A DNA stretch of 64,000 nt from an uncultured bacterium (GTDB taxonomy: Bacteria > Patescibacteriota > Gracilibacteria > Absconditabacterales > Absconditicoccaceae): positions 12,921 through 76,920 of the forward strand of contig CAJZIX010000004.1 of NCBI GenBank assembly GCA_916049765.1. Direction: 5' to 3'. Under the pieces are notes generated by a model that was not told where the DNA came from, made no database searches, and saw nothing but the letters and a program-made list of their open reading frames with translations. The translations under genes and the position numbers were made by a program. Shown here in pieces: positions 32,197-45,361 of this stretch; positions within the stretch are counted from its first letter, which is position 1; every line of letters begins with the position of its first letter.

Positions 32197-33432
32197 ATGA
32201 GGTTTTTATCCTACTTTGTGGATGCACGAAAGACCATTATGGCCAATAAGATGAGGTCTGGATTGAGTACTTTGGGAATTGTTATTGGGATGGCATCGGT
32301 AGTGGTAATGATGGCAATTGGACATGGAACCGAGAAAAGTATTACGAAGACTTTGGGAGAATTTGCAAAAAATAAGATTTCTATCTCTTCTGAAGGAGAC
32401 TTTTCTTCTCGAGATGAAAATAATGATAAACCTGGAGGTTATGTGCAAAAAGTCACTTTTACCAAGGAGATTGTTCCTTATATTGAATACTATTTCCCTG
32501 AATTAAGTGGAAGAATCTCTTATCAGGTCAATGTGCCAGGTGGAACCGTTAAAATCGGGAAAAAATCTGAAGAAGTTTCAGCAGTTGGAGTGCCTCCCAT
32601 TTGGTTTGAACTCAATGAAAAGAAGCTTGAAGAAGGAAGCTTTTTTTCCAAGGCTCATTATGAAGAAAAGGCTTTTGTTGCTGTTATTAATGGGGGATTT
32701 AGAGATACTTTTTTTAAAACGAAAGATCCGCTTGGGAAAAAATTTATTTTTAATAAAAAAGAGTTTACGATTGTAGGAGTTTTGAAAAAAACAGAATTTG
32801 ATCGATGAAATCAAATCTATATTCCAGATACGACTGCAGCAGAAAGAATCCTTCATAAGAATGCTATTGATAGTTTTGATGTTCTTCTTGATCCCCAGGA
32901 TGATAATAAGCTTCGACAAAATAAACTAGCCTATCTTTTGCTCAAAAAATATAATAAATTATCACTAACGAATGCTGGATTCAACATTTCTAGTTTTGCA
33001 GAGCAGCAGGAAGAAATGAAAAAATCCCTCCAAGGAATGAAAATGTTCCTTTTGGCGATGGGGGCGATTTCGCTTCTCGTAGGAGTAATGAATATTATGA
33101 TCGTTTCTGTTACGGAAAGAACCAGAGAAATTTGAATTAGAAAAGCGATTGGAGCTCTCAATAAAGATATTATTGTGCAGTTTCTGGTTGAATCTGTTGT
33201 GATTACGCTTATTTGAGGATTTGTTGCTTTTCTTCTGAGTTATGGTATTGTTTATTTTGTGAATAAATTCCTTTCTGATCCTACTCAATGACTTGGACTT
33301 TCTGCAGAAATTGATCAGCATATTATGATTACAACTTTTTTCATTACGACATGTACAGGAATCGTTTTTGGAATCTTGCCTGCGAGAAAGGCAGCAAAGC
33401 TTAAGCCGATTGATGCTTTGAGATTTGAATAG
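32197..33432 (+). CDS. ABC transporter permease, MacB/FtsX family
   Basis: 411 aa. The classic layout: first helix after a short cytoplasmic start (RSGLSTLGIVIGMASVVVMMAIG), a large extracytoplasmic domain (MacB_PCD-type, about residues 45-270), then three C-terminal helices. These carry [34 protein letters not shown], the FtsX signature. It ends ILPARKAAKLKPIDALRFE. TGA occurs in REIGIRKA and FDRGNQIY. Third gene of the exporter operon. Confidence 0.93.
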
Positions 33433-33481
33433 TTAAAAATCTTATTATTATCTTTTTCAGAATTTTAATTTTTTAGACAAA

Positions 33482-34552
33482 ATGAAAAGAATTTTTATTC
33501 TCTTGATTTCTCTTCTTATTCGATGATGTGCTAAAAGTTTTGCTTGGTCCTACCCTGTGAAACAAGTCGAAGGAAATTTCTGTGGACAAACAGGATGACT
33601 TTGTAAAATTGATCTTCCTCGTATAGAAAAGGCAGATTATTTGAAATATCAGAATTTTTCTCGTTATCGTCAGATTTATACTGTGATGTGGTGAGGAACG
33701 TATTTTGGTGGATGGGATTTCTGATTTTGATCTCATCAAGGGGTAGATATTGCAAGTATTAAGGGGACTCCTATCTATTCAGCAGGGGATGGAGAGGTTG
33801 TTTTGGCGGAAAGTAGAGGAGAACGAGGAAATACGGTTGTTATTAGACATAATTGGAAAAATCAGGTTTTACATACGGTTTATGCACATTTAGAGACAAT
33901 AGAAGTAAAGGTCTGAGATCAAGTAAAAGAAGGACAATTGATTGCAAAGATGGGAGCTACCGGGAATACTACAGGACCTCATGTTCATTTTCAGATAGAT
34001 ACGAATGAAGGAAAGCATCCTTATTTTCCTAAGGGCTGTGGGGGAACGATTGCAGAGGTTGTAAACGAGGCTAAATGTTGGAATCAAATTAAACAGAATA
34101 CTCTAGATCCTATTTTGTTTTTAGAAACACAATGAACGGTTTTTTTGGCAGAAAGGGGAGCATTGAAGAGCCAGAAGACTTCTTCATTTGGTTTTTTAGA
34201 ATACCGTGATCTAGATATAAAGATGGAAAATCCAATCTTGATGCAGGGATCTTTAGCAAAGATTTCGCTCCAAACGAAAAATGATCGTGATGGATTTTTA
34301 GCTGATGAGTTGACTTTTAGTTCAACATCAGATTTTGAATTTTTCCCGTCAAAGGTTTCTTATATTGGATCATGAAGATCAGTTTCTTTTGTCCCTAAGC
34401 AAGCAGGACTTTATCCTATTTACTTGAAATCTAAAGACAAAACGGTGAAGACTTTGAGGATTTTTGTCCTAGATGAGGCAACAAGAAAAATTTTAGAACA
34501 AAAGGCTGAATCTAATCCAGCATTACAAGAGGTTTTAAATAATATAAAATAA
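33482..34552 (+). CDS. Secreted M23-family peptidase (LytM-like)
   Basis: 356 aa. A signal peptide ([16 protein letters not shown]) with a possible lipobox Cys is followed by the peptidase core. Zinc ligands are in [21 protein letters not shown] (HxxxD) and [10 protein letters not shown] (HxH); [32 protein letters not shown] lies between. A C-terminal domain of about 130 residues ([33 protein letters not shown]) is immunoglobulin-like. It is probably a cell-wall endopeptidase acting on peptidoglycan cross-links. It lies 49 bp after the exporter permease and could be co-transcribed. Confidence 0.88.
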
Positions 34553-34633
34553 GATACTGATTTTTGAGATAAAAATCCTTGTATTTTTGAATCTAAATAC
34601 TAGACTATTTTTAGTTTTATCTCTCTTTAAAAA

Positions 34634-35179
34634 ATGTTAAAAATCAAATCTCTTGTCTGGATAAATGGATTATTTCTTATTGTACTTTGAATGTTTCTTT
34701 TCTTTTTGCCAGAGGAAGTATTTAGAATTGTAGTTATTGTTTTAGGAGTAGAAACGCTTTTGTCTGGAGGGATTTGAGCTGTTATTTCTTGGAATCAGAA
34801 AGATTATCAATATAGAGGGCTTCTTTTCTTTTGAGCTTTATTTGAAGTAGTTTTTTGATTATTGCTTCTGATTTTTCCATGATTTTCTGAATGGATTGTG
34901 AAAGTTTTGGTTATTATCCTAGGAGTTTTAATTTTTATAAAGGGGATTTTTACTATTTTTGATGGGCTTAAAGCAAAAGAAATGCAGATTGGAAGCTGGT
35001 GGGTCTTGCTTATTATGGGAAGTGCAGGGGCCCTTTTTGGTTTGTTCCTTGTTACCAATGCTTTTTTTAGTTTTCTTCTTCTGAATAGTTTATTAGGATT
35101 TACTCTCGTCCTTTTTTGAATTTGATTGATTATGTGAGGATTTCAGATAAAAAATGTAGAAAAGCTCTCTTGAGCCTAG
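34634..35179 (+). CDS. HdeD-like (DUF308) membrane protein
   Basis: 181 aa, six hydrophobic segments in three pairs. Repeating motif 'G..L...P......i...lG......G' fits the DUF308/HdeD family (for example IVVIVLGVETLLSGG, VLVIILGVLIFIKGIFTIFDGLKAK). In E. coli HdeD is linked to acid resistance; no such role can be shown here. Many membrane glycines are TGA (about 11). It ends in TGA-GCC-TAG, that is Gly-Ala-stop. Confidence 0.75.
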
Positions 35180-35220
35180 GGACTCTAAGAAATAGAAGTA
35201 GCATTTTTAGTTTTTTTCTC

Positions 35221-35277
35221 TTGAATTTATCTTTCACTTTTTTATAACGGTATAGCACCTGTATACCCTATGTGATA
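35221..35277 (+). promoter_or_regulatory. groES promoter with CIRCE-like operator
   Basis: TTGAAT (35221-35226), 16 bp, TATAAC (35243-35248), four bases, then TAGCAC (35253-35258), 13 bases, GTGATA (35272-35277). Identical geometry to the groEL promoter at 21474. Confidence 0.65.
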
Positions 35278-35334
35278 TTTTAGTAAGGAATACAGAACTT
35301 AAGTCAGATTTTTTATTTTTGTAAGAAAAAGATA

Positions 35335-35634
35335 ATGACAAAACTTATTCCATTAGAAGATCATGTTATTGTAAAGCCTCTTAGTGAGGAAACTACTACT
35401 AAATCTGGGATTATTCTTCCAGAAAGTAAGGAAAAACCCAGCAAAGGTCAAGTTGTAGCGGTTGGAGATGGAAAAATCCTTGAAAATGGCTCAAGAGCTC
35501 CTGTTGATGTAAAGGTTGGAGATATTGTCTATTTTGCAAAGTATTCGATTGATGAACTAGAGATCGATGAAGAAGGGCAGAAAGTTAAATATCTTGTTAT
35601 GAAGCAAAGTTATATTATGGCAAAAGAAGCTTAG
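35335..35634 (+). CDS. groS: Co-chaperonin GroES
   Basis: 99 aa, full length. [42 protein letters not shown] is the mobile loop and roof region, and [40 protein letters not shown] completes the barrel. It caps the GroEL chamber. None of its glycines uses TGA. It shares the promoter and operator architecture of groEL 14 kb away, so the two are probably co-regulated without being in one operon. An SLH-like gene follows 22 bp downstream. Confidence 0.97.
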   Translation: MTKLIPLEDHVIVKPLSEETTTKSGIILPESKEKPSKGQVVAVGDGKILENGSRAPVDVKVGDIVYFAKYSIDELEIDEEGQKVKYLVMKQSYIMAKEA

Positions 35635-35656
35635 TTTATTTCTTGTTTGATGAGAA

Positions 35657-36313
35657 ATGAAAAAATCAATTGCTGTATTATCTATAGTAGCTTGTCTATT
35701 TTTTGTAGGGACTAGTTTTGCAGCAGATCGTTCTCTGGCTTTTACTTGGGCTTATGAGCAAGGACTTTTGCAGAGGGATGCAGAGCTTGCTTGAAAAGCT
35801 CATTTAACGAGGGAAACTATAGCACCACTTTTACTTCAGTATATCAGTAAGGTCGCTAAAAAGGACTATAGTGATCGTTGATGTAATGCTATTGATCTTG
35901 ATACAGCTGATTCTCATTATAGAGCAGATTTGCAAAAGCTCTGTTGATATGGTGTTATGCTCGGATATCAGAAAAAGCTCTTCCCTAAAAGGGCTCTTAC
36001 TAATGCTCAAGCTGTTGTATTAGTTATGAGAATTGTTGATGGTTTTCAGAAACAGGGGAAATGAAGTCAACATTGGGCTATTCATTATTTTGAAAGAGCG
36101 AAAAAACTTTGATATGAGGGAATTCTTCCAATTTATTATCAAAAGGAAAAGTTGATGAATTTAGAGAATTTTATTACTTTTCTTTATAGTGTTGAACATC
36201 CTCATCAACCTTTAGTTCAGAATACTGTTATTCCGTGAACTAGGTATCAACAAGGAAATAATGAGTGATCAACGGATATTCTTCTTCAATTGCTTGAAAT
36301 TATGAAGCCTTAG
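35657..36313 (+). CDS. Secreted protein with SLH-like domains
   Basis: 218 aa. A clean signal peptide (MKKSIAVLSIVACLFFVGTSFAAD). The mature part has two repeats of the S-layer homology kind: LAFTWAYEQGLLQ...LTRETIAPLLLQYISK and LQKLCGYGVMLGYQKKLFPKRALTNAQAVVLVMRIVDG, and perhaps a third (HYFERAKKLGYEGILP). SLH domains usually bind cell-wall polymers. TGAs are read as Gly. It starts 22 bp after groES, so may share its heat-shock transcript. Followed by a perfect terminator. Confidence 0.7.
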
Positions 36314-36440
36314 AGAGAGTTAAATAGAATGATAAATTTTTCACCTCATATTCAGAAATATAAAAAATATGTTTTTTTTGCATAAAATAGTTTTTTTAAA
36401 TTAATTATTTTTTTGAGGGCTTATTTTTTAGAATAAGAAA

Positions 36441-36468
36441 AAATCCTGACTAAGATCAGGATTTTTTT
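36441..36468 (+). terminator. Terminator, CTGA/TCAG type
   Basis: AAATCCTGA, CTAAGA, TCAGGATTT, then T5: a perfect 9-bp stem. Confidence 0.85.
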
Positions 36469-36477
36469 ATAATAAAT

Positions 36478-37032
36478 TTATTTTAAGAGGTAGTCTAGAT
36501 AAATTCCAATATTCCTCGTATACTCATCTTTGCTAGCCTTAAAAGTTTCCAAAATCAGACCTACTTTCTGCTGAGTTTCAGAATCTTTAGACTTAATAAT
36601 TGGAACTAAGCTTTCTAAGATAGAAGTTTTGCTTCCTAGAGATGATTTTGCTAGTTCTACTTCAGGAGTAAATTTTGCTTTTACTTCCATAGCCTCAGCT
36701 TTCTTTTCTAGCTCTTTTTGCTTCTTTTCAAGCTCGGCTTGTTTAGCTTCTAGCTCTTTCTGTTTCTCTTCTAGGAGTTTCTGCTTGTATTCAGGAGAAT
36801 TAAGGTATTCTTCCTGCTTTTTTTGCTTCGCCCATTCTTCATATTCTTTTCTTATAGCTTTTCATTTTTCAACACACTCCTCATAAGATAGTTCGGAATT
36901 TTTTAAATATTTTATATATTTACAATTATCTTCCGGCGACATCTCTACATTATAATAATGAAGATTTGACATACCAAAAGACAATCAGCAAAACGAGAAT
37001 AATATTGAAAAAAGAAATAATAGTTTTTTCAT
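36478..37032 (-). CDS. Secreted coiled-coil protein, 184 aa
   Basis: Signal peptide MKKLLFLFSILFSFCGLSFG (one Gly is TGA). Next comes a short Cys-containing segment (EDNCKYIKYLKNSELSYEECVEKG), a Lys/Glu coiled coil of about 60 residues (EEKQKELEAKQAELEKKQ) and a helical C-terminal domain (SILESLVPIIKSKDSETQQKVG). Unknown family; probably extracytoplasmic. Own promoter upstream. Confidence 0.7.
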
Positions 37033-37064
37033 CTTGCAAAATTAGCAAAAATAAAAACAATTAC

Positions 37065-37092
37065 TTATTATGGTTATATATACAAAAGTCAA
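37065..37092 (-). promoter_or_regulatory. Promoter of the coiled-coil protein gene
   Basis: Minus strand: TTGACT (37092-37087), 16 bp, TAATAA (37070-37065), 32 bp before the ATG. Confidence 0.6.
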
Positions 37093-37099
37093 GCTAACT

Positions 37100-37336
37100 T
37101 GTTTCTACTATATTTATGGCGGTAGCACAATAGGTTTCTCTTATATCATTATCTGTAAAAGCAACCGCACAGGCAACAATAGTACTCTTTCTTTAGATGT
37201 GGTGCAGATCAGCTGGCTATTCCCTTAGCCATACAGGCCCTTTTATAATTATCTGATTTAGACAAGTATCCTTAATTTTTTTCCTCAATGACCATTTAGG
37301 CATTTGAACTTATAGCAGGATTTTGAGCTATAGATA
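37100..37336 (-). pseudogene. Possible decayed small gene
   Basis: Minus-strand fragments in different frames read like parts of one protein: KRACMAKGIASGSAPHLKKE, then TIVACAVAFTDNDIRETYC and ATAINIVETS ending in TAG (about 37100). Regular Cys-x2/3-Ala spacing supports past coding. Frameshifts and stops break it. Weak call. Confidence 0.25.
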
Positions 37337-39976
37337 TTATACCATTCTTTTTAAAACTTTATAATCAATCTTTCCACTTCAGAGGAGAGGAATTGCTCCA
37401 ATTTTTTTGATAGCATTGATCTTGATTAAGTTAGAAACGCCTTTTTCTTTTAGGTAGGTATTTACTTCTTTTAAACTAATTTCAAGATCTACACTAAAGA
37501 GGGTAATTTCGATTCAGTTTTCAGTTTCTTTTCCTTCTAGAGCTAGATTTGCTTCTTCACTATTTCATCGTTTTTCTTGCAAGAGATTCTCTAGGAAAGG
37601 AAGCGAGATCATTTCTCCACCGAGTTTTAGAAATCTTTTTTTTCTTCCCGTGATATAGAGATATTTGTCTTTATCAAGGTAACCTAAATCACCAGTTCTA
37701 TACCAGATTTTTCATCCTTTTTTGATAAATGGACTTTCAATACTTTTGTCTGAATATCCATTGAAAACACTTGGTCCAGAATAATAGATCATCCCTTCTT
37801 GATTGGATTTTAACTCTTCTTCTGTTTCAAGGTCTAAAACTTTGATTTCACCGTTTCCAAGTGCTATCCCTACGGATTGAGCTTTCTGGTTTTCTATAGG
37901 GTTTATTGAAATAATCGGGCTACATTCTGTGATTCCATATCCTTCCAAAATAAGTCATCCAGGAATTATTTTTTTGAATTTCTCAAAAATTTGTTCATTA
38001 CATTTTTCTCCTCCAGTAATCACATAACGAAGAGAAGAAAGTTGATCTGGTTTTGCAATATTGAGGAGATTTCTGAGAAATGTTGGAGTTGTTGCAAGCA
38101 GAGTTGGTTTTGTATGTTTAATGAGTTTTGCTGCGGTAAGGGAGTCGTTAGGATCTGGAGTACTGATGTTTCTTAGGCCCACAACAAGTGGGAGAATAGT
38201 ATTTACAGTAAATCCAAAGCTATGGAATGGTGGTAAGTAGCAGAAAAATCTTTCATCATGCTTGATATTCATGATTTGTAATGCTCCTTTAAGATTAGAG
38301 ATTAGGTTTTTATGAGTGAGAGGTACTGCTTTTGGTAGTGCTTCACTTCATGAGGTATAAAGCACTACTGCTGTACTATCAAGAGTTTTTGGAAGAGGGA
38401 GGCTTCGACTTTTTATTAATGCTTTTAGTTTACGGTGGAGAGGAATGTGCTTTAGTAAGTCCTCTAAGAAAATAAAATCATAGTTATTGAGTCGTGTTAT
38501 ATTAAGTTTATTAAAGAATGCTTTTGAAGTCAGAATTTTTTTTGTTTTTGAATACTTTACACAGTGATCAAAAGCACTCTCTGGGTTGGTTCGATTCATC
38601 ATGACCGGAATCTTCTCTGCAAGATAACTCGCAAGGATCAAGGTTCCTACACTTCCAATTGCTGGAAGCATAATCCCGATCTGTTTTCCAGGAATTTCTT
38701 TGAGGTAATCACTAATGAGAAGTGCTTTCAGTGCAATATCATGTCTTGTTTGTAAGCCGAAGATACTGTCGTAACTTTGGGTTGCGTGTTTATTTGCTTT
38801 CCATTGTTTTTTGAAATGTTCTAAGATGTTACTTTCTTCATCTAAATCTCGTTTTTCTTCCTGAATTTCTGGAATATTTCGTTCACAAGGGAGAAAGTCT
38901 GAGTCTTCACTTTTAGTTAATCATGAAGCCATAGCTACGAGATCAGCAACTGTTTTTAGCTCAAGAATCGGAGTATTTGAAGCTTCTGGAAAACGATTTA
39001 AAATAAGGTTTTTGATTTCAGCCATATCGAGAGAATCTAAATAGAGGTCAAGAATCAGATTTGATTTTAGTGAAATTTTTTCTTCTAGGGATAGATCTTT
39101 AATTCTTCTGAGTTCTTGGATGATTTCTTTAACAGTATTTTCTGAAAATCTTGTAGTATCGTATTGCTGAGTTTGTTTGAGCTCTTGTATTGAATGTCTG
39201 ATATGAAGCGGTAATTTTTTATTTTTTACATCGTTATAGTAGAAGTAATGAGGAATGTAGTTGATTGTTTCTTCGCCTTTTTCATTATAAAAGTCTTCTA
39301 AAACCTGATTGAAAACTTCTAATGATTCTGTACTAGCAAGTTTGATTTCTTCTGTTTTATCTACAAATTCAATTTGAATCTTTCTTTTTGGGAGGAAGAA
39401 AAAAAGATTAGCAATCATTCGTCGTAGTCCTTTTAGAAGTCATCAAGCAAGGCTTGGTGCACCTCCTGTTCGTGCATTAGACCATACACTTCCTCGAAGT
39501 CCGCTTGTTCTGACAAGAAGGATCTTTGTTTGTCCAGTGAGGGATTTTGTTGCAAGATAGGCTGATTTTTTTCCTCCTAGATACTCTAGTCCTTGTCCAG
39601 CGAGTTGACCAGAAGGATAGAGGAGAACTGAATCTCAATGATGAAGTGCAAGGATTAAATCATCAAAAGCTTGTTCTATTTTTTTACTACTTTGATCTAG
39701 ATTTTTTTTTTCTTTTGAAATTTCTTCTATGGTAATTGTTCCTAATTCTCTAAAAATTCGTCTTAAAAAAATATTTTCGGAAAATCTGGAAGTCGCAACA
39801 GCTCTAAGTTTTTTTTGAGGGGCAAAAAGACACCAGATAAAAACAGGATCAATATAGGCAATATGATTTGGGAGGATCAGATAATTTGATTGTGGATCAA
39901 GTTTTGGAAGATTTTTAATTTCTAGAGTATAACGAGATTTTGCTATCCAGAGAAAGAGTTTTGCTAGTCGTTTCAT
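37337..39976 (-). CDS. Acyltransferase - ACP - AMP-dependent acyl ligase fusion (Aas-like)
   Basis: 879 aa in one frame. Residues 1-230: PlsC-type 1-acylglycerol-phosphate acyltransferase (LILPNHIAYIDPVF with the HX4D box, VLLYPSGQLAG). Around residue 315: LYLDSLDMAEIK, an acyl-carrier domain with the serine for phosphopantetheine. From about 400: an AMP-binding ligase with VVLYTSGSEALPKAVPLTH, GYGITECSPIISINP, WYRTGDLGYLD, ITGRKKRFLKLGGEMIS and the catalytic GSGKIDYKVLK at the end. It likely activates free fatty acids, holds them on its own carrier and transfers them to lysophospholipid: membrane repair or lipid salvage from outside sources. Confidence 0.85.
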
Positions 39977-40009
39977 GTTTTTTATTTCCTAAACTAAAAG
40001 GATATTTTG

Positions 40010-40037
40010 AATATATACAAAGAGTTAAATTTCTCAA
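40010..40037 (-). promoter_or_regulatory. Promoter of the acyltransferase fusion gene
   Basis: Minus strand: TTGAGA (40037-40032), 16 bp, TATATT (40015-40010), 33 bp before the ATG. Confidence 0.65.
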
Positions 40038-40176
40038 GTGTTTTCTTTGTGTCTTTTGAAATTTGATTAGAGTATTTCAAGAGATGTTAGATTTTTCAAA
40101 AATTCTATCTTATATTTTTTTTGATAATGAAGATATCATTAAATTTTAAATGTCAAGTTATGGATTTTCTTTTTGC

Positions 40177-40204
40177 TTGCAATCAGACCTAGGATTTCTA
40201 ATAT
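40177..40204 (+). promoter_or_regulatory. Promoter of the gyrase A gene
   Basis: TTGCAA (40177-40182), 16 bp, TAATAT (40199-40204). A TCAGATTTTTTT tract follows, then the ATG at 40251. Confidence 0.6.
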
Positions 40205-40250
40205 GATGGTGAAAATGAGTCAGATTTTTTTATTTTTTCAAACTTTCTTC

Positions 40251-42845
<2,595 letters not shown>

Positions 42846-42854
42846 AATAATCTG

Positions 42855-42900
42855 AAAACTACTCTTATATCATAGAAAAGTTAAGGAGTAGTTTTCTTTT
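42855..42900 (+). terminator. Terminator after gyrA
   Basis: AAAACTACTC pairs with GAGTAGTTTT across a 21-base loop, then CTTTT. Confidence 0.7.
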
Positions 42901-42986
42901 TACTTACAAAAGGGAAAGTCAGATTTTTATACTTTTTGTCTGGAGTTGTTTTTTTGAGGTGGTAGTTTTATTTTTGAGTAAGAGTA

Positions 42987-43385
42987 ATGGATTTAAGTGT
43001 TCTAGAAAAACTAGCATTACCAAAAGGGGAGTGGTGTTTAGTATCAGGAAAATGTTTAGAGTTGAGAGGATTGAGAAAAAGTGAAGATTGGGATATCTTG
43101 GTTTCTCGTTCCTTTTTTGAGGATTTAATACAAAAATTTCCAAATCATCTTAAAACTTCATATTATAAAACTCCGATTTTAGTTTTTGATAATGAAAAAA
43201 TTGAGATATTCAAAGATTTACCTTTTTTTGAAGGTCAGGAGGAAGAAATCATTAATCAGGCAGAATTAATAGACTGACTCCCTTGTATGGAGATATCCAC
43301 TCTTATTCGTTTTAAGACTTTGATGGGGAGGCAAAAGGATTTCAGAGATATTGAACTTTTGCAAAAAATAAGGAATAATGCGTAG
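42987..43385 (+). CDS. Small nucleotidyltransferase-like protein
   Basis: 132 aa. LVSGKCLELRGLRKSEDWDILVSRSFFEDLI has the layout of the minimal nucleotidyltransferase fold: a G-x-A/L-like strand, R, then D-x-D at the start of the next strand. A hydrophobic strand and helix follow (STLIRFKTLMGRQKDFRDIELLQKI), a common partner motif. It could also be an antitoxin-like or inactive relative. One TGA (LIDGLPC) is read as Gly. The promoter is not clear; it lies between gyrA and dnaN. Confidence 0.5.
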
Positions 43386-43453
43386 CTAAAACCAATAAAT
43401 TGAATAAATTTGTTATATAAAAATCAGATTTTGTATTTTCTTTAAAAATCCAT

Positions 43454-43481
43454 TTGAAAAATCTTTATAAAACCTTACACT
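43454..43481 (+). promoter_or_regulatory. Promoter of dnaN
   Basis: TTGAAA (43454-43459), 16 bp, TACACT (43476-43481), 34 bp before the chosen start. Confidence 0.6.
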
Positions 43482-43515
43482 GGAATTTGATTTTTTATTT
43501 GTTATGTTGCTTGTG

Positions 43516-44667
43516 ATGAAGATTAGTCTAGAACTTCCAAAGGTACTTGGGTTATTGGATATTGCTTCAAGATTTGTTTCCAAAAATTCAACTTTGCCTA
43601 TTTTGCAGAATATTTATCTCAAGGCTTCTATTGATAGTTTGCTTATTAGAGCAACAGATATGGAAAAATACATAGAAATTGAGCTTCCTTGTGCTGTTCA
43701 GCTTGAAGGCTCTATTACTGTAAATGCAAAAATGTTCCTCGATATTCTAAAAACAATAGAGAGTAAAACGGTTGAATTTTCAGTAAATCAGCAAACTTCT
43801 ATTATGACGATTAAGACGACTAAGGATACTTTTGATATTAATGGTATTTCAGCCTCAGAATATGTCGCTTTACCAGAAGTTCCACAAGAGAATAGTTTTA
43901 TGCTTGATACGACAATTTTCTCAAAGGGAACGGAAAAGGTTGAATATGCAATTACTGAAAAGAGTTTTTCACCGATTCTTACAGGAATGCTTATGAAGTC
44001 AAAGACGGAATGAGATCAGCATAAGATTATTTTTGTTGGAACTGATAGTTTTAGGCTTTCAGAATATAAAACACTGAATACCAATACTAAAGATTTTTCT
44101 CTTGTGATTCCAAAGGTTGCGATTACAGATGTTAAGTATCTTGTAAATTATGCTATAGATAAAGAGGTTCCAGAAATGTTGATTAAATATTCCGATAACT
44201 TAGTGGCTTTTGAGCTTAATGTTGAAGGCGTTAAAATAGTCGCAACTTCGCTTTTGGTTCAGGGAAATTTTCCAGAATATGAAAGAGAGGAAGTGATGCC
44301 AACTCAGTTTGTTACGAAGATTATGCTGGATAAAAAAGATTGTGAAAATGCAATCAAAAAAATCTGAATTTTGACGAGAGATACGAATAATTTTATTCAG
44401 ATTGAAACTCAAGGTACGAAAGTTATTCTTTCTTCTGGTAAAACTGACAAAGGAGCTGGTATAACTGAACTTCCCGCCATTATTGATGGGGAGGCTTTAA
44501 CGTTTGGAATAAATGGAAGGTATGTGACGGATTTTATTAGAATGATGTCTTCGGATACGTTAATTTTTAATCTTGTTAATGGTCAAAAACCTCTAGTTTT
44601 GATGGATAAAGATGATGATGCAAATAGATATGTAGTTAGACCTTTGACTTTAGGAACAGCTTCTTAG
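43516..44667 (+). CDS. dnaN: DNA polymerase III beta sliding clamp
   Basis: 383 aa. Three clamp domains: MKISLELPKVLGLLDIASRFVSKNSTLPILQNIYLKA, then PEVPQENSFMLDTTIFSKG...ITEKSFSPILTGMLM, and LVNGQKPLVLMDKDDDANRYVVRPL at the C-terminus, the usual closing strand. It forms a dimeric ring that tethers the polymerase. I start at ATG 43516 (typical MKI start); ATG 43504 would add four residues. Two TGAs as Gly split it under the standard code. No dnaA or origin-like DnaA boxes are apparent nearby. Confidence 0.95.
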
Positions 44668-44691
44668 TTTTTTATTCATAGAGTTTTCTTT

Positions 44692-45336
44692 ATGTACAAG
44701 CTAAAATGCAGGGCATATACGCTTATTGAGATGATAATTGTGGTACTTACGCTTTGAATTCTTATATGATTAGGAATTCGTGGATTGACGACTTTGGATG
44801 CAAATAAATATTATTCAGAAAGCTGTGTAAATCTTTTATATGGTCCCCTTAATGAATGGGTGTATTATGCGGCTATGAGTAAACAACTTTCAGGAGATAT
44901 TACTCCAGATATGTATTTAATCCAAAAAGAAGCCTGAAATTCTGGGTTTACTTTAAGGTATGAGAAAGATTGAAAGGAAGAAATCTATCATACAGGGTTT
45001 CTTTCTCAGCTTCCGTATTGTGCTAAAGGTGAAAAGTATCAAATCTCTTTTTCTATGGATTTTGATAGAATTAAAATGGTTCCTTCTCTTCATTCTTATG
45101 GAGATAAAAGTGGATTTGAAATTTTGAAAAATGATGGGACGAGTTTGGCAACTGGAGCCTTACATTTAAAATTTTGCTCTCCTTCTTCAGAAAATATTTG
45201 TCATGATTTTTGAGAAATTATTTTTGATGCGAGGACGGCTATGATTAAGAAGAGATTTTGTAAAATATATTATCCAAAAGATGTATCAGACCCCAATAAA
45301 GAAAAAAAATGTAGGGAATGGACAACAGGGGAGTAG
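44692..45336 (+). CDS. Type IV pilin-like/pseudopilin protein
   Basis: 214 aa. Prepilin-type N-terminus: short basic leader, then AYTLIEMIIVVLTLGILIGLGI with the conserved Glu at +5 of the mature helix (cleavage probably before Tyr or the preceding Ala, not the canonical Gly). The head domain has several Cys (ESCVNLLYG, LPYCAKGEK, FCSPSSENICHDFG, KRFCKIYY). Eight TGAs are read as Gly. It follows dnaN by 24 bp. A PilB/GspE ATPase gene at 53016-54602 could assemble it. Confidence 0.8.
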
Positions 45337-45361
45337 GGATCATTTTTTCCATTTTTATGAG

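Noticed and set aside
40173..40250. Upstream in-frame ATG extending gyrA by 26 residues
   Set aside because: The extension would translate the promoter and T-rich leader and does not look like GyrA.
43386..43515. Replication origin next to dnaN
   Set aside because: No DnaA boxes or dnaA gene visible; dnaN alone is not evidence for oriC.
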